From Prosthecobacter debontii (GTDB lineage Bacteria > Verrucomicrobiota > Verrucomicrobiia > Verrucomicrobiales > Akkermansiaceae): a stretch of 64,000 nucleotides of DNA. A model generated the notes under the pieces. That model worked only from the letters and a program-made list of their open reading frames with translations. It searched no databases and had not been told where the DNA came from. Below, piece by piece: positions 18,636-26,635 of this stretch (positions are counted from its first letter, which is position 1; each line of letters begins with the position of its first letter). The stretch is taken from contig CAMBPB010000004.1 in the NCBI GenBank assembly GCA_945869465.1, forward strand, positions 1 to 64,000. Direction: 5' to 3'. Made by a program: the position numbers and the translations under genes.

Positions 18636-18745
18636 TGCCAATTGCCGGAAGAATCCAAGCAAGGCCGGCAGCGCAAGAAGCGCGTGACTGGCCGCTTCGC
18701 GTTGGGAGTATGAGTCGGATTCAAGGTGAGGGACCGCATGGCACG
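18636..18745 (-). pseudogene. Duplicated fragment of neighbouring HEAT gene
   Basis: On the minus strand this interval reads LESDSYSQREAASHALLALPALLGFF, almost the same as LESDSYSEREAASHALFALPALPGF near residues 60-85 of the adjacent HEAT-DUF1080 protein, with about 90 bp alignable at the DNA level. It has no start, is not part of a longer ORF, and lies between the kinase stop and the DUF1080 stop. It is best read as a partial tandem duplication or the remnant of a former paralogue. Confidence 0.8.
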
Positions 18746-18749
18746 GTGC

Positions 18750-20165
18750 TCAGGGCGCGGAATCGAGCGGATGCAGCAAGAACCCGCGGAACGAAATGGG
18801 ATCGAGTTCATTGCGCAACAGGATGCGCCCGGCGGCGGATGGTCCCTTGGTTGTGGAATTGACCAGGATTCCGTTGATCTCAATCCTCACCGCGCCGTCA
18901 CGGACGGTGAGCTTGACCTTGTGCCACCGGCCGGCGGGATCCGCGACTTCCACAATGCGCGGGCAGGTGAATCTAACCGGGCCTCCCGCGGTCTCCAGCT
19001 TGATCTCGCCGATTTGATAGATGTCGCCAGCCTTTCCCGGCAGCAGTTGAATTTCCAAATAGCCGGGGCCGTTGGCTCCCCGTTCGCCCGCTTCCGTTAG
19101 CAGCAGTCCCAACCCGCTGTCGGCACCGTTTGCATCGACCTTGTATTGGAAATCGAGCACATAATTCCTGAAGCGGGCGCTTGTCCACAAATCACCGGGT
19201 TCGCCCCCGTTGCAGTGAATGGCACCGTCCTTGACCTCCCATGCAGGCGAGGTGTCGGAGGTTTTGCCGCCGAGGCACACCTCCCAGCCTTGAAGGTTTC
19301 TGCCATTGAAAAGTGCGATGGCCGGATCGCGCGGCATGGTCCCGGTGATGGCGGCCCTCGGTGATTCCGCCCATTTCCGCCATTTGTCGGCGGAAGTCCG
19401 CCGTGCAGTCGCCACGGCGGATGGATCATAGCCAAAGTCCCTGCCGCTCAAGCCGCGCAAGGCGGCATGCGAATGGTAGCGGGTTTGGAAATCCTCCGCA
19501 TCCAGCAACCGTGCGAAGGCCGGCAGGCAACGCCGGTCTTTCCGCGCCGCAAGTGCCGATGCGGCGAGCAGCGCGGTGGGGGAATCCGTGTCACTCAATA
19601 AACCGGCCAGAAGTTCGTTGGAACCGTCGGCCGGAAGCCCGCCAAGCGCCGCCGCGCCAAGCCGCCGGATCGCCGGCAATGGATCCCCAAGGCAACGCTG
19701 GATCAGCGGCAGATCGGCTCTCGTCGCTGTACTGCGGGCGGCGGCGTGCAGGGCCTCGCAGTCAGGTGACCAAATCCCGCGTTGCATCACGCTGACAATG
19801 GCGTTGAGCTGGCCTTTGGTGGCCTGGGTTTCAATCGTCTGGAGAACCCCGCTTAGCCGCTGGTTCTCGGTTTCTAGCGGAAAGGCCGCCACCACCTCGC
19901 GCAGGCGGATCCGCGATTCCGGACGCGGCTCCTGGAGCGCCAGTTCCCGCACGAATCCAGGCAAGGCCGGCAGCGCAAAAAGCGCGTGGCTGGCCGCTTC
20001 GCGTTCGGAATACGAGTCGGACTCAAGGTGATCGATGAGAGGTTGCAAACGCGTGGCGGTTTCCTCGTCAGGCAGAAAAACGTCAAGCGGATGGGCGGCC
20101 GCCATCTTTCCGCAGGGCAAAAGGAACGCCGCCAACAGACAAGAAACCATCGTTCGCATCCCCAT
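18750..20165 (-). CDS. Secreted HEAT-repeat protein with C-terminal DUF1080 domain
   Basis: 471 residues from the ATG at 20165 (MGMRTMVSCLLAAFLLPCG), which opens a signal peptide. Residues ~30-270 are helical repeats of HEAT type (DLPLIQRCLGDPLPAIRRLGAAAL). Residues ~290-470 are a DUF1080 / 3-keto-disaccharide hydrolase domain (IALFNGRNLQGWEV, GNYVLD-like strand, GYLEIQLLPG, GRWHKVKLTVRDG), a lectin-like jelly roll frequent in Verrucomicrobia and Planctomycetes. It probably acts on carbohydrates outside the cytoplasm; the substrate is unknown. An AT-rich stretch at 20215-20285 upstream may hold its promoter. Confidence 0.85.
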   Translation of the reverse strand: MGMRTMVSCLLAAFLLPCGKMAAAHPLDVFLPDEETATRLQPLIDHLESDSYSEREAASHALFALPALPGFVRELALQEPRPESRIRLREVVAAFPLETENQRLSGVLQTIETQATKGQLNAIVSVMQRGIWSPDCEALHAAARSTATRADLPLIQRCLGDPLPAIRRLGAAALGGLPADGSNELLAGLLSDTDSPTALLAASALAARKDRRCLPAFARLLDAEDFQTRYHSHAALRGLSGRDFGYDPSAVATARRTSADKWRKWAESPRAAITGTMPRDPAIALFNGRNLQGWEVCLGGKTSDTSPAWEVKDGAIHCNGGEPGDLWTSARFRNYVLDFQYKVDANGADSGLGLLLTEAGERGANGPGYLEIQLLPGKAGDIYQIGEIKLETAGGPVRFTCPRIVEVADPAGRWHKVKLTVRDGAVRIEINGILVNSTTKGPSAAGRILLRNELDPISFRGFLLHPLDSAP

Positions 20166-20377
20166 GACAAACGGATTGATACCATGGCCCGCCCACGGTG
20201 GCAATCACACGACGGCAGCCGGCCACGAAAATTTTCTAAACTTAATTGTTAGTAAAACTCAAGTAATCTTCATTCTTGCGTCAACCTCTTGAGAGCAAGC
20301 GGGCAGTCAGGGTTCCGGGGGGAAATCAGGCTGCAGATCACCGCACGCCGAAATCGTGAGGGGGGGGGATATAAATC

Positions 20378-20412
20378 AAGGCGCGGATCCGCTGACGGAT
20401 TCGCGCCTTTTT
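20378..20412. terminator. Terminator hairpin after the lysozyme-like gene
   Basis: GGCGCGGATCCG / CGGATTCGCGCC forms a 12-bp stem with one G-T wobble, a CTGA loop and a T5 run on the plus strand. It lies just past the stop of the minus-strand gene at 20417. The rest of the 20166-20416 interval holds the AT-rich putative promoter stretch and a 9-G homopolymer (20360-20368), with no gene. Confidence 0.7.
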
Positions 20413-20416
20413 CATC

Positions 20417-21220
20417 TCACAACGGCCGCCCGTAGGTGGCGCAACGGTTGTGCCAGCCGGTCTCCCACCGGCTTTCGCCGCGTGCGGGCGGCGAATTGGC
20501 GATGCGGCGCGAGAGCATCCGCTTCGAAGCGGCGGCAAATTCAACCGCGGCGGGAGCGCCGCCGGAGACGGTTTTCATATCGCCAAGCACTTGCAGCAAG
20601 CCCCAGCCCTGGCCCTTGTAGCGCTCCGTATCGAGCGTCCCATCGCCTTTGAAATTCACGTAGTCGATCAAGGCGTAAACCCCCTGCGGAGTCGTCGCCA
20701 CTTGCCGGTAATTCGCCTCAATCCGGACTTTTTCGCTGGCGGGCGCCGCGGCAAGAATCTTCGGCAGGGCGGCCAGCGAGCGGGAGATGATGAAGTCGGT
20801 CTGCAACGTGACATTTCCCGCCAGCCATCCGCGCAAGGAGGTGAGGCGAGGCCCCTTGAAATCCCGCTCGAATTCCGCCTTGCTGGTCCACGGGCAATGG
20901 TGCTCCAGCGCGACCGGCGGCGGCGGCGCACCTTGTTGTTTGGCGAAGGCCATGAATTGCGGCCAGCTTTCGGTGAAGCGGCCTTTGAATCCCGCAGGAT
21001 ACCAAATGAAATGCCCGATGCCCAGTGATGGGAATTCCTCCCCGACGTTCCAGGTCGTAAGCCCGGCGACCGTCCCCGCACACTCGTTTTGCCAGATTTT
21101 CCGCCCGATTTGCGCTTTTTGAGAGACGCTCAGTTTCACGGCTGCCGGAGCCTCGGCCGCAGCAGGCGTCAAAGCGGCCATCAGGACCAATCCACAACTC
21201 ACGAGACAGGCGGCTTGCAT
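20417..21220 (-). CDS. Secreted lysozyme-like protein of unknown function
   Basis: 267 residues with a signal peptide (ACLVSCGLVLMAALTPAAAEA). After it comes KIWQNECAGTVAGLTTWN and SLGIGHFIWYPAG, a conserved block I know from uncharacterised PVC-group secreted proteins. The placement of a Glu after WQN followed by a GIGHF motif recalls the catalytic Glu and G-x-GH region of lysozyme-like folds, but this is inference only. The C terminus is rich in Arg and aromatic residues. The gene stands alone with its own terminator. Confidence 0.7.
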   Translation of the reverse strand: MQAACLVSCGLVLMAALTPAAAEAPAAVKLSVSQKAQIGRKIWQNECAGTVAGLTTWNVGEEFPSLGIGHFIWYPAGFKGRFTESWPQFMAFAKQQGAPPPPVALEHHCPWTSKAEFERDFKGPRLTSLRGWLAGNVTLQTDFIISRSLAALPKILAAAPASEKVRIEANYRQVATTPQGVYALIDYVNFKGDGTLDTERYKGQGWGLLQVLGDMKTVSGGAPAAVEFAAASKRMLSRRIANSPPARGESRWETGWHNRCATYGRPL

Positions 21221-21335
21221 GGTCCGAAACTACAACTATCCTCGCCCCTGCCGCAAGCGAAGTTCCTTGCGAGCTGGTTTCCAGCGGGAAACTTCTGGCG
21301 AACTCTAGGCACCACCTCAATCCCACCCCACCCTC

Positions 21336-21731
21336 ATGCCCCACATTCCTTGGGAGAAAATCCTCTCCTTCAGCGCCGCCGATGTGGTCAAACTGCTGAT
21401 CAGCGCGGCGATCATCGTGGTGGTGAACAAAATCCAACTCTTCAATGACCGGCTCTCCGCGCTGCTCATCGCGTTGCCGCTCACCTCGCTGGTTGCCATG
21501 ATCTGGATGCACCAGGCCGGGCAATCTCCTCAACGCCTCGCCAACCACGCCGAAGGCACGTTCTGGTTTGTCCTTCCCACCCTGCCGATGTTTCTCATCC
21601 TCCCGTGGATGCTGCGCCACCAGTGGGGATTTTGGACGGCCCTCACCGCCAATTGCCTGCTCACTATCGGGTTTTTCTGGTTCACGGTGTTCGTGCTCCG
21701 CCGCTTCGGGATCGATCTGATGCCGAAATGA
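21336..21731 (+). CDS. DUF3147-type small membrane protein
   Basis: 131 residues with four hydrophobic segments. The arrangement KLLISAAIIVVVNKI, ALLIALPLTSLVAMIW, EGTFWFVLPTLPMFLILP and a final FGIDL matches the DUF3147 family as I remember it. The function of this family is not known. ATG at 21336 has no Shine-Dalgarno (ccctcATG). It stands alone between the lysozyme-like gene and rpoZ. Confidence 0.75.
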   Translation: MPHIPWEKILSFSAADVVKLLISAAIIVVVNKIQLFNDRLSALLIALPLTSLVAMIWMHQAGQSPQRLANHAEGTFWFVLPTLPMFLILPWMLRHQWGFWTALTANCLLTIGFFWFTVFVLRRFGIDLMPK

Positions 21732-21946
21732 GCCGGGTTTTCCCGCGCCTCCGGCAATTTCACGATTCTTTTGCCAGATAAGACTTGTCAGCCTTCCAAA
21801 TCTCTGCTTTCACCACCGGCCCGGATGCCATACCGGATTCACCTTTTAATCCATTAGTTTTGAGCGAAAACGTCCCGCCCTTGCTTCCCGACAACGTCAT
21901 ACCGTTCGAGCAAGCGCGTCCGAATTCGCGATTTCCCGGTTCTACT

Positions 21947-22150
21947 ATGAAAAGCGATCTCCTCGAAAAGGCCTCCGAAATTGTCACTGACCCCTTAGTT
22001 TTGGTCAACTTGGTCTCCCAGCGTGTCAGACAACTCAACAGCGGACGTTCGCCGCTGATCCCCGTTCGGCCAAGCATGGGCGTGGCGGACATCGCCCTCA
22101 CCGAGATCATCGAGGGCAAAATCCGACTGATTGAGAAGGCGGCTCCTTAA
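21947..22150 (+). CDS. rpoZ: RNA polymerase omega subunit RpoZ
   Basis: 67 residues from ATG at 21947 (MKSDLLEKASEIVTDPLVLVNLVSQR...). The pattern VNLVSQRVRQL, then PSMGVADIALTEIIEGKI matches the omega core that wraps the beta-prime C terminus and aids polymerase assembly. The track start at 21785 adds 54 residues with no family similarity. It lies 31 bp upstream of smpB and is probably cotranscribed with it. Confidence 0.88.
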   Translation: MKSDLLEKASEIVTDPLVLVNLVSQRVRQLNSGRSPLIPVRPSMGVADIALTEIIEGKIRLIEKAAP

Positions 22151-22181
22151 CCCGCCGTCCCACCAATAACCTAGCGGTCCC

Positions 22182-22640
22182 ATGAACGCGGAAATCGCCA
22201 CCAACCGGAAGGCCGGCCGCGATTTCCACATTCAGGACAAATTCGAGGCCGGGCTTGAACTCAAGGGCACCGAGGTGAAATCCATCCGGGCCGGCAAGAT
22301 CAATGTTTCGGACGCCTTTGCCCGCGTCGAAAACAATCAGGTTTTTCTGTATGGCTGCGACATCCAGCCGTGGCAAACCGCCGGTGCCTGGTTCAACCAC
22401 CCGGCCAAGCGCCCCCGCCGCTTGCTGCTCCACAAACGCGAGATCCTGAAACTTGCCGCCGCCACCGCCATCAAAGGCTGCTCGCTGCCGTTGCTGCGGA
22501 TGTATTGGAAAAACCGCCGCGTCAAAGTCGAAATCGGCGTGGGCAAGGGCAAAACCCACTCGGACCAGCGCCAGGATCTCAAAAAACAAGTCGAACTGCG
22601 CGAAGCCCAACGCGAGATTTCACGCTTTAACCGGCGCTGA
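22182..22640 (+). CDS. smpB: SsrA-binding protein SmpB
   Basis: 152 residues. It binds tmRNA and delivers it to stalled ribosomes for trans-translation. Diagnostic stretches are NRKAGRDFHIQDKFEAGLEL, GTEVKSIRAGKINVSDAFARV, RPRRLLLHKREI and VEIGVGKGKTHSDQR, with the basic C-terminal tail. It is complete. tmRNA itself is not in the window. Confidence 0.95.
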   Translation: MNAEIATNRKAGRDFHIQDKFEAGLELKGTEVKSIRAGKINVSDAFARVENNQVFLYGCDIQPWQTAGAWFNHPAKRPRRLLLHKREILKLAAATAIKGCSLPLLRMYWKNRRVKVEIGVGKGKTHSDQRQDLKKQVELREAQREISRFNRR

Positions 22641-22669
22641 AATCCGCCCGGCCGCATCCGCTGCGATCC

Positions 22670-23002
22670 TCACTCACCCGGATCTTTCGGTTTCGGACGC
22701 GATGGAGGATCGGTCGGCGGGCGGGCGATCACCGCGCTGGCCTCCCCACCGGGCTTGAGTGCGTTCGGACGGGTCGCACGGAATTCACCCTCGCCCGGCA
22801 TCGCAAGCATATCTTCCGGCAGGCGAATGCTATCATCCGGCAACGGCAGGTCGCCGGGCATCGAATCGATGGACTCGACCGCCGCCTGCTGCCGGGGCGA
22901 GGCGGGTGCCGTTGCGGCGACGATCACCTTGGGCGCGGCACACGACAACAGTGCGAAGGCGGGTGCCATCCGTGCGATGTTTGCAATCTTCGTTTTCACC
23001 AT
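22670..23002 (-). CDS. Small proline-rich lipoprotein
   Basis: 110 residues from ATG at 23002 (MVKTKIANIARMAPAFALLSC). LLSC is a good lipobox, predicting a lipid anchor at Cys21. The mature part is acidic and Pro-rich (SMPGDLPLPDDSIRLPEDMLAMPGEGEF) and ends PSRPKPKDPGE. No domain is recognised. The 280-residue track ORF extends through engB antisense and is not credible beyond this start. It is divergent from engB. Confidence 0.6.
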   Translation of the reverse strand: MVKTKIANIARMAPAFALLSCAAPKVIVAATAPASPRQQAAVESIDSMPGDLPLPDDSIRLPEDMLAMPGEGEFRATRPNALKPGGEASAVIARPPTDPPSRPKPKDPGE

Positions 23003-23161
23003 GTCCGATTCGTCAATTGGCCGCGGCAGAACTAAGCGCTGGTGGAACAACGCGCAAGGGTGAAGCTGGAAATCCCACCGCTGACGAAAAATCCCCGGGA
23101 ATCGCAGAATCGACGCATTCCGGCATTGCCGCCGCCGCTCCCGCTTCCAATCCTCCGCCGC

Positions 23162-23755
23162 ATGCAAATCAAATCCGCAGTTTTCGTTACCAGCGCCCGC
23201 GGCATCGCGGATTGTCCCGCGTGGGACCGGCCCGAGTTTGCCTTCATCGGCCGCTCGAATGTTGGCAAATCGTCGATGATCAACCTGCTTTCCAACAAGG
23301 ATTCCCTCGCCAAAGTCTCCGCCACCCCGGGCAAAACCCGCTTGCTCAATTTTTTCCTGATGAACGACACCTGGAGTCTGGTGGACCTGCCTGGCTACGG
23401 TTTCGCCAAAGCCGCCAAACATGAAAAATTCGATTTCAACGAATCGGCCGGTGATTATCTCGAGCAACGGGAAAATCTCCGCCGTGTGTTTGTCCTGATC
23501 GATTCCCGCCACCCGCCGCAGCGCATCGACGTGGATTTCACCGTCTGGCTCGGCGGCACCGGTCGGCCCTTTTCACTGGTCTTCACCAAGGTGGACAAAC
23601 AATCCGACGCCAAGACCGAGGCCAATATCGCCCTGTTCCAGGAAACCCTCGCCCGCTCCCTGGTGCTCTCCCCGGAAGTCCTCACCAGCTCCGTCAAAAC
23701 CCGCGATGGCCGACAGCAAATCCTCCGCGCGATCAGCCACTCGCTCGGTGCTTGA
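23162..23755 (+). CDS. engB: Ribosome biogenesis GTPase EngB (YsxC/YihA)
   Basis: 197 residues from ATG at 23162 (MQIKSAVFVTSARG). GTPase motifs are complete: G1 GRSNVGKSS, G2 TPGKT, G3 DLPGYG, G4 TKVD, G5 SSVK. It acts in late 50S subunit assembly. The track start at 23042 adds 40 Pro-rich residues not expected in the family. Confidence 0.93.
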   Translation: MQIKSAVFVTSARGIADCPAWDRPEFAFIGRSNVGKSSMINLLSNKDSLAKVSATPGKTRLLNFFLMNDTWSLVDLPGYGFAKAAKHEKFDFNESAGDYLEQRENLRRVFVLIDSRHPPQRIDVDFTVWLGGTGRPFSLVFTKVDKQSDAKTEANIALFQETLARSLVLSPEVLTSSVKTRDGRQQILRAISHSLGA

Positions 23756-23845
23756 ATGCTCCGGCCCGTCGCCGCCCGTTTCCTTCGCTTCGTCCATCAT
23801 TTTGCCATTGGCCACACATCGCCTCCCGTTGGTCCATGATCAAGT

Positions 23846-23916
23846 AGCCTCACTAGGGCTCGAACCTAGAATAACGGAATCAGAATCCGGTGTGTTACCA
23901 TTACACTATGAGGCTC
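23846..23916 (-). tRNA. tRNA-Gln(CTG)
   Basis: On the minus strand a 71-nt cloverleaf folds with acceptor AGCCTCA/TGAGGCT, D arm GTGTAATGGTAACAC, anticodon loop TTCTGAT (anticodon CTG, reads CAG), a 4-nt variable loop and T arm CTAGG-TTCGAGC-CCTAG, ending in discriminator A. The anticodon stem CCGGA/TCCGT has a C-U mismatch at pair 27-43. CCA is not encoded. The loop and stem resemble bacterial tRNA-Gln. Confidence 0.95.
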
Positions 23917-23929
23917 TTCACGGGGCGGA

Positions 23930-23958
23930 TCTAAACCAACATCCCGGCGTTTGGCAAC
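23930..23958 (-). promoter_or_regulatory. Sigma70-like promoter for tRNA-Gln
   Basis: On the minus strand TTGCCA (23958-23953) and TTAGAT (23935-23930) are separated by 17 nt, and the tRNA 5' end lies 14 nt downstream of the -10 box. The same TTGCCA -35 word occurs before fusA. Confidence 0.45.
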
Positions 23959-24020
23959 TTCCTTTCGATAGATAACCCATGATCTGAAGCGGCCTCCGTC
24001 CAGCTCTCGTTCCAATACCC

Positions 24021-26375
24021 ATGAAACAATCCTCCCGCCGCGCGTTCATCAAACAAAGCAGTGCCGCGGCATTGGCTGCCGCCACGCCACGGGGATCCGC
24101 GGCCCCACCGCAGGCGGAACCCGTCACCGAAGCGTCCGCCGAAATTCCACCACACCGGGCGCTGCATCTTCCCGGCATTCATGCGTATCCCGATTCGCAG
24201 AGCGTGGCGGCGGGGGAGGCGATTCGATTTCACGTCAGCGGCACGGAACCCTATCAACTATCGATCTATCGGCTTGGACCGACCATCGACGACCCGGCGG
24301 GCAACGAATTGATGCAGGCTTTCGAAACATCGGCCGCCAGCCCTCAACCGATTCATCCCGGATCTTATGTCCATGTGGAAAACGGCCTGCGCGATCCTCT
24401 TGGCGCGCTGACCTTGGAATGTTGGGTGCGGCCATGGCGCCTCGCCCGCCCGCAAGGACTGATCAGCCAGGGAGACAAGGATGATCCACGCGCGCTCGCG
24501 CTGACCGCAGGGCCGGGAGGGTGCATCGGATTTTACATCGGCAACGGCGTATCCCCTGGCCAGTCGGTGATGCATCAGACCAAGCCCGGCGTTCTGGCGG
24601 AAAACAACTGGCACCATGTCCTGGCCCTCTGGGACGGTGCGGTGAAGGAGGTCTGGGTGAATGGAAAACGGATCGATGGTTGGCCGTTCGCCGGCGGGTG
24701 GGTTCCCGGGCCTCATCCGCTCCGGCTTGGAGCGGTGTCGGATAGGGGATTGGCCAACCACTTTCTCGATGGCGACCTGGCCGGGCCGGTGATCTATCAG
24801 AGATCGCTGGCTCCGGAGGAAATCGCGCGTCGCTTCGAGGCGAAGGGAACGCCAGACGATTCGGGTGCCGGCGTTTTGGCATGCTGGCCGTTCAGCGAGG
24901 AACGCGGGGACCACGTCGCGGACAAGAGTGGCGGCGAACGGCATGGCCGCATCATCAATCACGCGACATGGATGATCGGCGGTCCGGCGTTTGACGGCGC
25001 CAAAGTCCCGCGCTACGGCGACTATGATCCAGCCAGGGACGCCTCGCGCGGACACGGACTCCGCTTCGCGTCCGACGATCTGTATGATTGCCGCTGGCGG
25101 GCGACCCACGAATGGCTGGCACCCGCAACGGCTCGTTCGGGGCTCTACATCGCGCGGATTCGTCAGGATCCCGCTGGCAAACCCGGCGATTATTTCGTGA
25201 CCTTCATCGTCCGCAAAGCCCGTTCCGGTTCGAAGGCGCCCATGCTGGTACTGTGTTCCTCAAGCACTTGGCTGGCATACAACTCGGCACCCTTTTCGCA
25301 GACCATTCCGCGGGGTGCCAATTTCGGTACCGAGGGTTACAGGAACTCACATCCCGAGGCCCCCGCCTGGTCGTGTTATGTCAATCACCACGCCGGCCAG
25401 CCCGGCTATCAGTTCGGTCTGCGGATGCCGTGGCCTTCGGCGGGCCCCTACCTGCTCTACAGTGCGCCCGCCACCGGCTACAGCCACCTCATGCGCGCCG
25501 AACGGTTTCTTCATGTGTGGCTGGATCAGGCGGGTTATGAATACGATGTAGTTTCGGATCTGGACCTGCATCGCGATCCGGACTTGCTGAAGGGCTACCG
25601 CACGCTCGTGATCAACGGCCACAGCGAATACTGGTCGAAAGAGGCATACGAGGGCGTTGACCGCTTTCTCAGCGAGGGCGGCACCGCGGTCGTGTTGTCC
25701 GGCAACACCATGTTCTGGCGAACCTCGTTCAATGCCGACGGCACGGTGATGGAGTGCCGCAAACACGGCGAGAGCATCGGAGGTCGCAGCGGCGCCCGGA
25801 TCGGTGAACTCTATCATAGCCATGACGGGCGGCGCGGCAGTCTGATGCGCGAGTGCGGTTACCCCGCATGGAAAAACATCGGTCTGGAATGCGTCGGCTG
25901 GGGTGGAACCACTCCCAACGAGATGGGAATCTATCAGACCGACGCGCCGGATCATTTCCTCTTCAACGAGCCTGAGAAAACCGGACTAACAAAAGACGCG
26001 GCCTTTGGTCATGCGCCAGGCGGCGGCGTGCCCAGGGCGATCGGTCATGAATGGGACGTGCGGCTGGGCAGGCTGAAGCTCATGACCGCGAGCATTCCGC
26101 CGGGAGCGTCGCTGCCGGACGAGCCGTCTGGAATCGTGACCCTCGCGCGGGGAATTCGCAAAGGCGGCGGTGGCACGCTCGATTATTTCACCGCGCCGGC
26201 CAAGGCCATCGATGATGTGTGCGCTGAAATGATTTATTGGGAGCGACCAAACGGCGGCCGGGTGTTTCACGCCGGCGCGATTGGGGCGGGCTGGGCGATC
26301 TCGGCGGATCCCAAACTTCAGGCGCTGATGCGCAACGTGCTGCATCATTTTGGAGTGAAGCCCACCCCAAGGTAG
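24021..26375 (+). CDS. Tat-exported LamG and N,N-dimethylformamidase-like protein
   Basis: 784 residues. The N terminus carries a twin-arginine signal (SRRAFIKQSSAAALAAATP). Residues ~110-275 form a LamG-like jelly roll (NGLRDPLGALTLECWVRPW, NNWHHVLALWDGAVKEVWVNG). Residues ~380-780 resemble the catalytic large subunit of N,N-dimethylformamidase (YNSAPF, WSCYVNHHAGQPGYQFGLRMPWP, SHLMRAERFLHVWLDQAGYEYD, INGHSEYWSKEAY, LSGNTMFWR). That enzyme uses a mononuclear iron held by two Tyr and one Glu; the Glu in GHSEYWS may correspond. The substrate is unknown; fusion to LamG suggests a carbohydrate-linked amide or a polymer. It is monocistronic. Confidence 0.78.
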   Translation: MKQSSRRAFIKQSSAAALAAATPRGSAAPPQAEPVTEASAEIPPHRALHLPGIHAYPDSQSVAAGEAIRFHVSGTEPYQLSIYRLGPTIDDPAGNELMQAFETSAASPQPIHPGSYVHVENGLRDPLGALTLECWVRPWRLARPQGLISQGDKDDPRALALTAGPGGCIGFYIGNGVSPGQSVMHQTKPGVLAENNWHHVLALWDGAVKEVWVNGKRIDGWPFAGGWVPGPHPLRLGAVSDRGLANHFLDGDLAGPVIYQRSLAPEEIARRFEAKGTPDDSGAGVLACWPFSEERGDHVADKSGGERHGRIINHATWMIGGPAFDGAKVPRYGDYDPARDASRGHGLRFASDDLYDCRWRATHEWLAPATARSGLYIARIRQDPAGKPGDYFVTFIVRKARSGSKAPMLVLCSSSTWLAYNSAPFSQTIPRGANFGTEGYRNSHPEAPAWSCYVNHHAGQPGYQFGLRMPWPSAGPYLLYSAPATGYSHLMRAERFLHVWLDQAGYEYDVVSDLDLHRDPDLLKGYRTLVINGHSEYWSKEAYEGVDRFLSEGGTAVVLSGNTMFWRTSFNADGTVMECRKHGESIGGRSGARIGELYHSHDGRRGSLMRECGYPAWKNIGLECVGWGGTTPNEMGIYQTDAPDHFLFNEPEKTGLTKDAAFGHAPGGGVPRAIGHEWDVRLGRLKLMTASIPPGASLPDEPSGIVTLARGIRKGGGGTLDYFTAPAKAIDDVCAEMIYWERPNGGRVFHAGAIGAGWAISADPKLQALMRNVLHHFGVKPTPR

Positions 26376-26635
26376 GTGCTGGCCAAGCTCACGCGGGTCA
26401 CCCAAAAGCCGGTGGATATGGATGCCAAAACGGCGGCAGCTTGCGCGATCGACGCGATTTTAACCCCACCGCGCCAAGAGCAAACCCGGCATGGCCGTGA
26501 TGGATTGCCGGCAAATCGTCCTGGTCCCGGTGCGGCAGGATACCCGGAGTCGTGAGCCGGATCGAAGTTTTTCAGCCTACTTGCCGGATTGGCGAAACAA
26601 GGCGTGAAACAGCGCGTTATCATACAATCCATACC

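Noticed and set aside
20360-20368. G9 homopolymer as a phase-variation switch
   Set aside because: It lies in an intergenic region near a terminator, not in a promoter spacer or coding frame that I can support.
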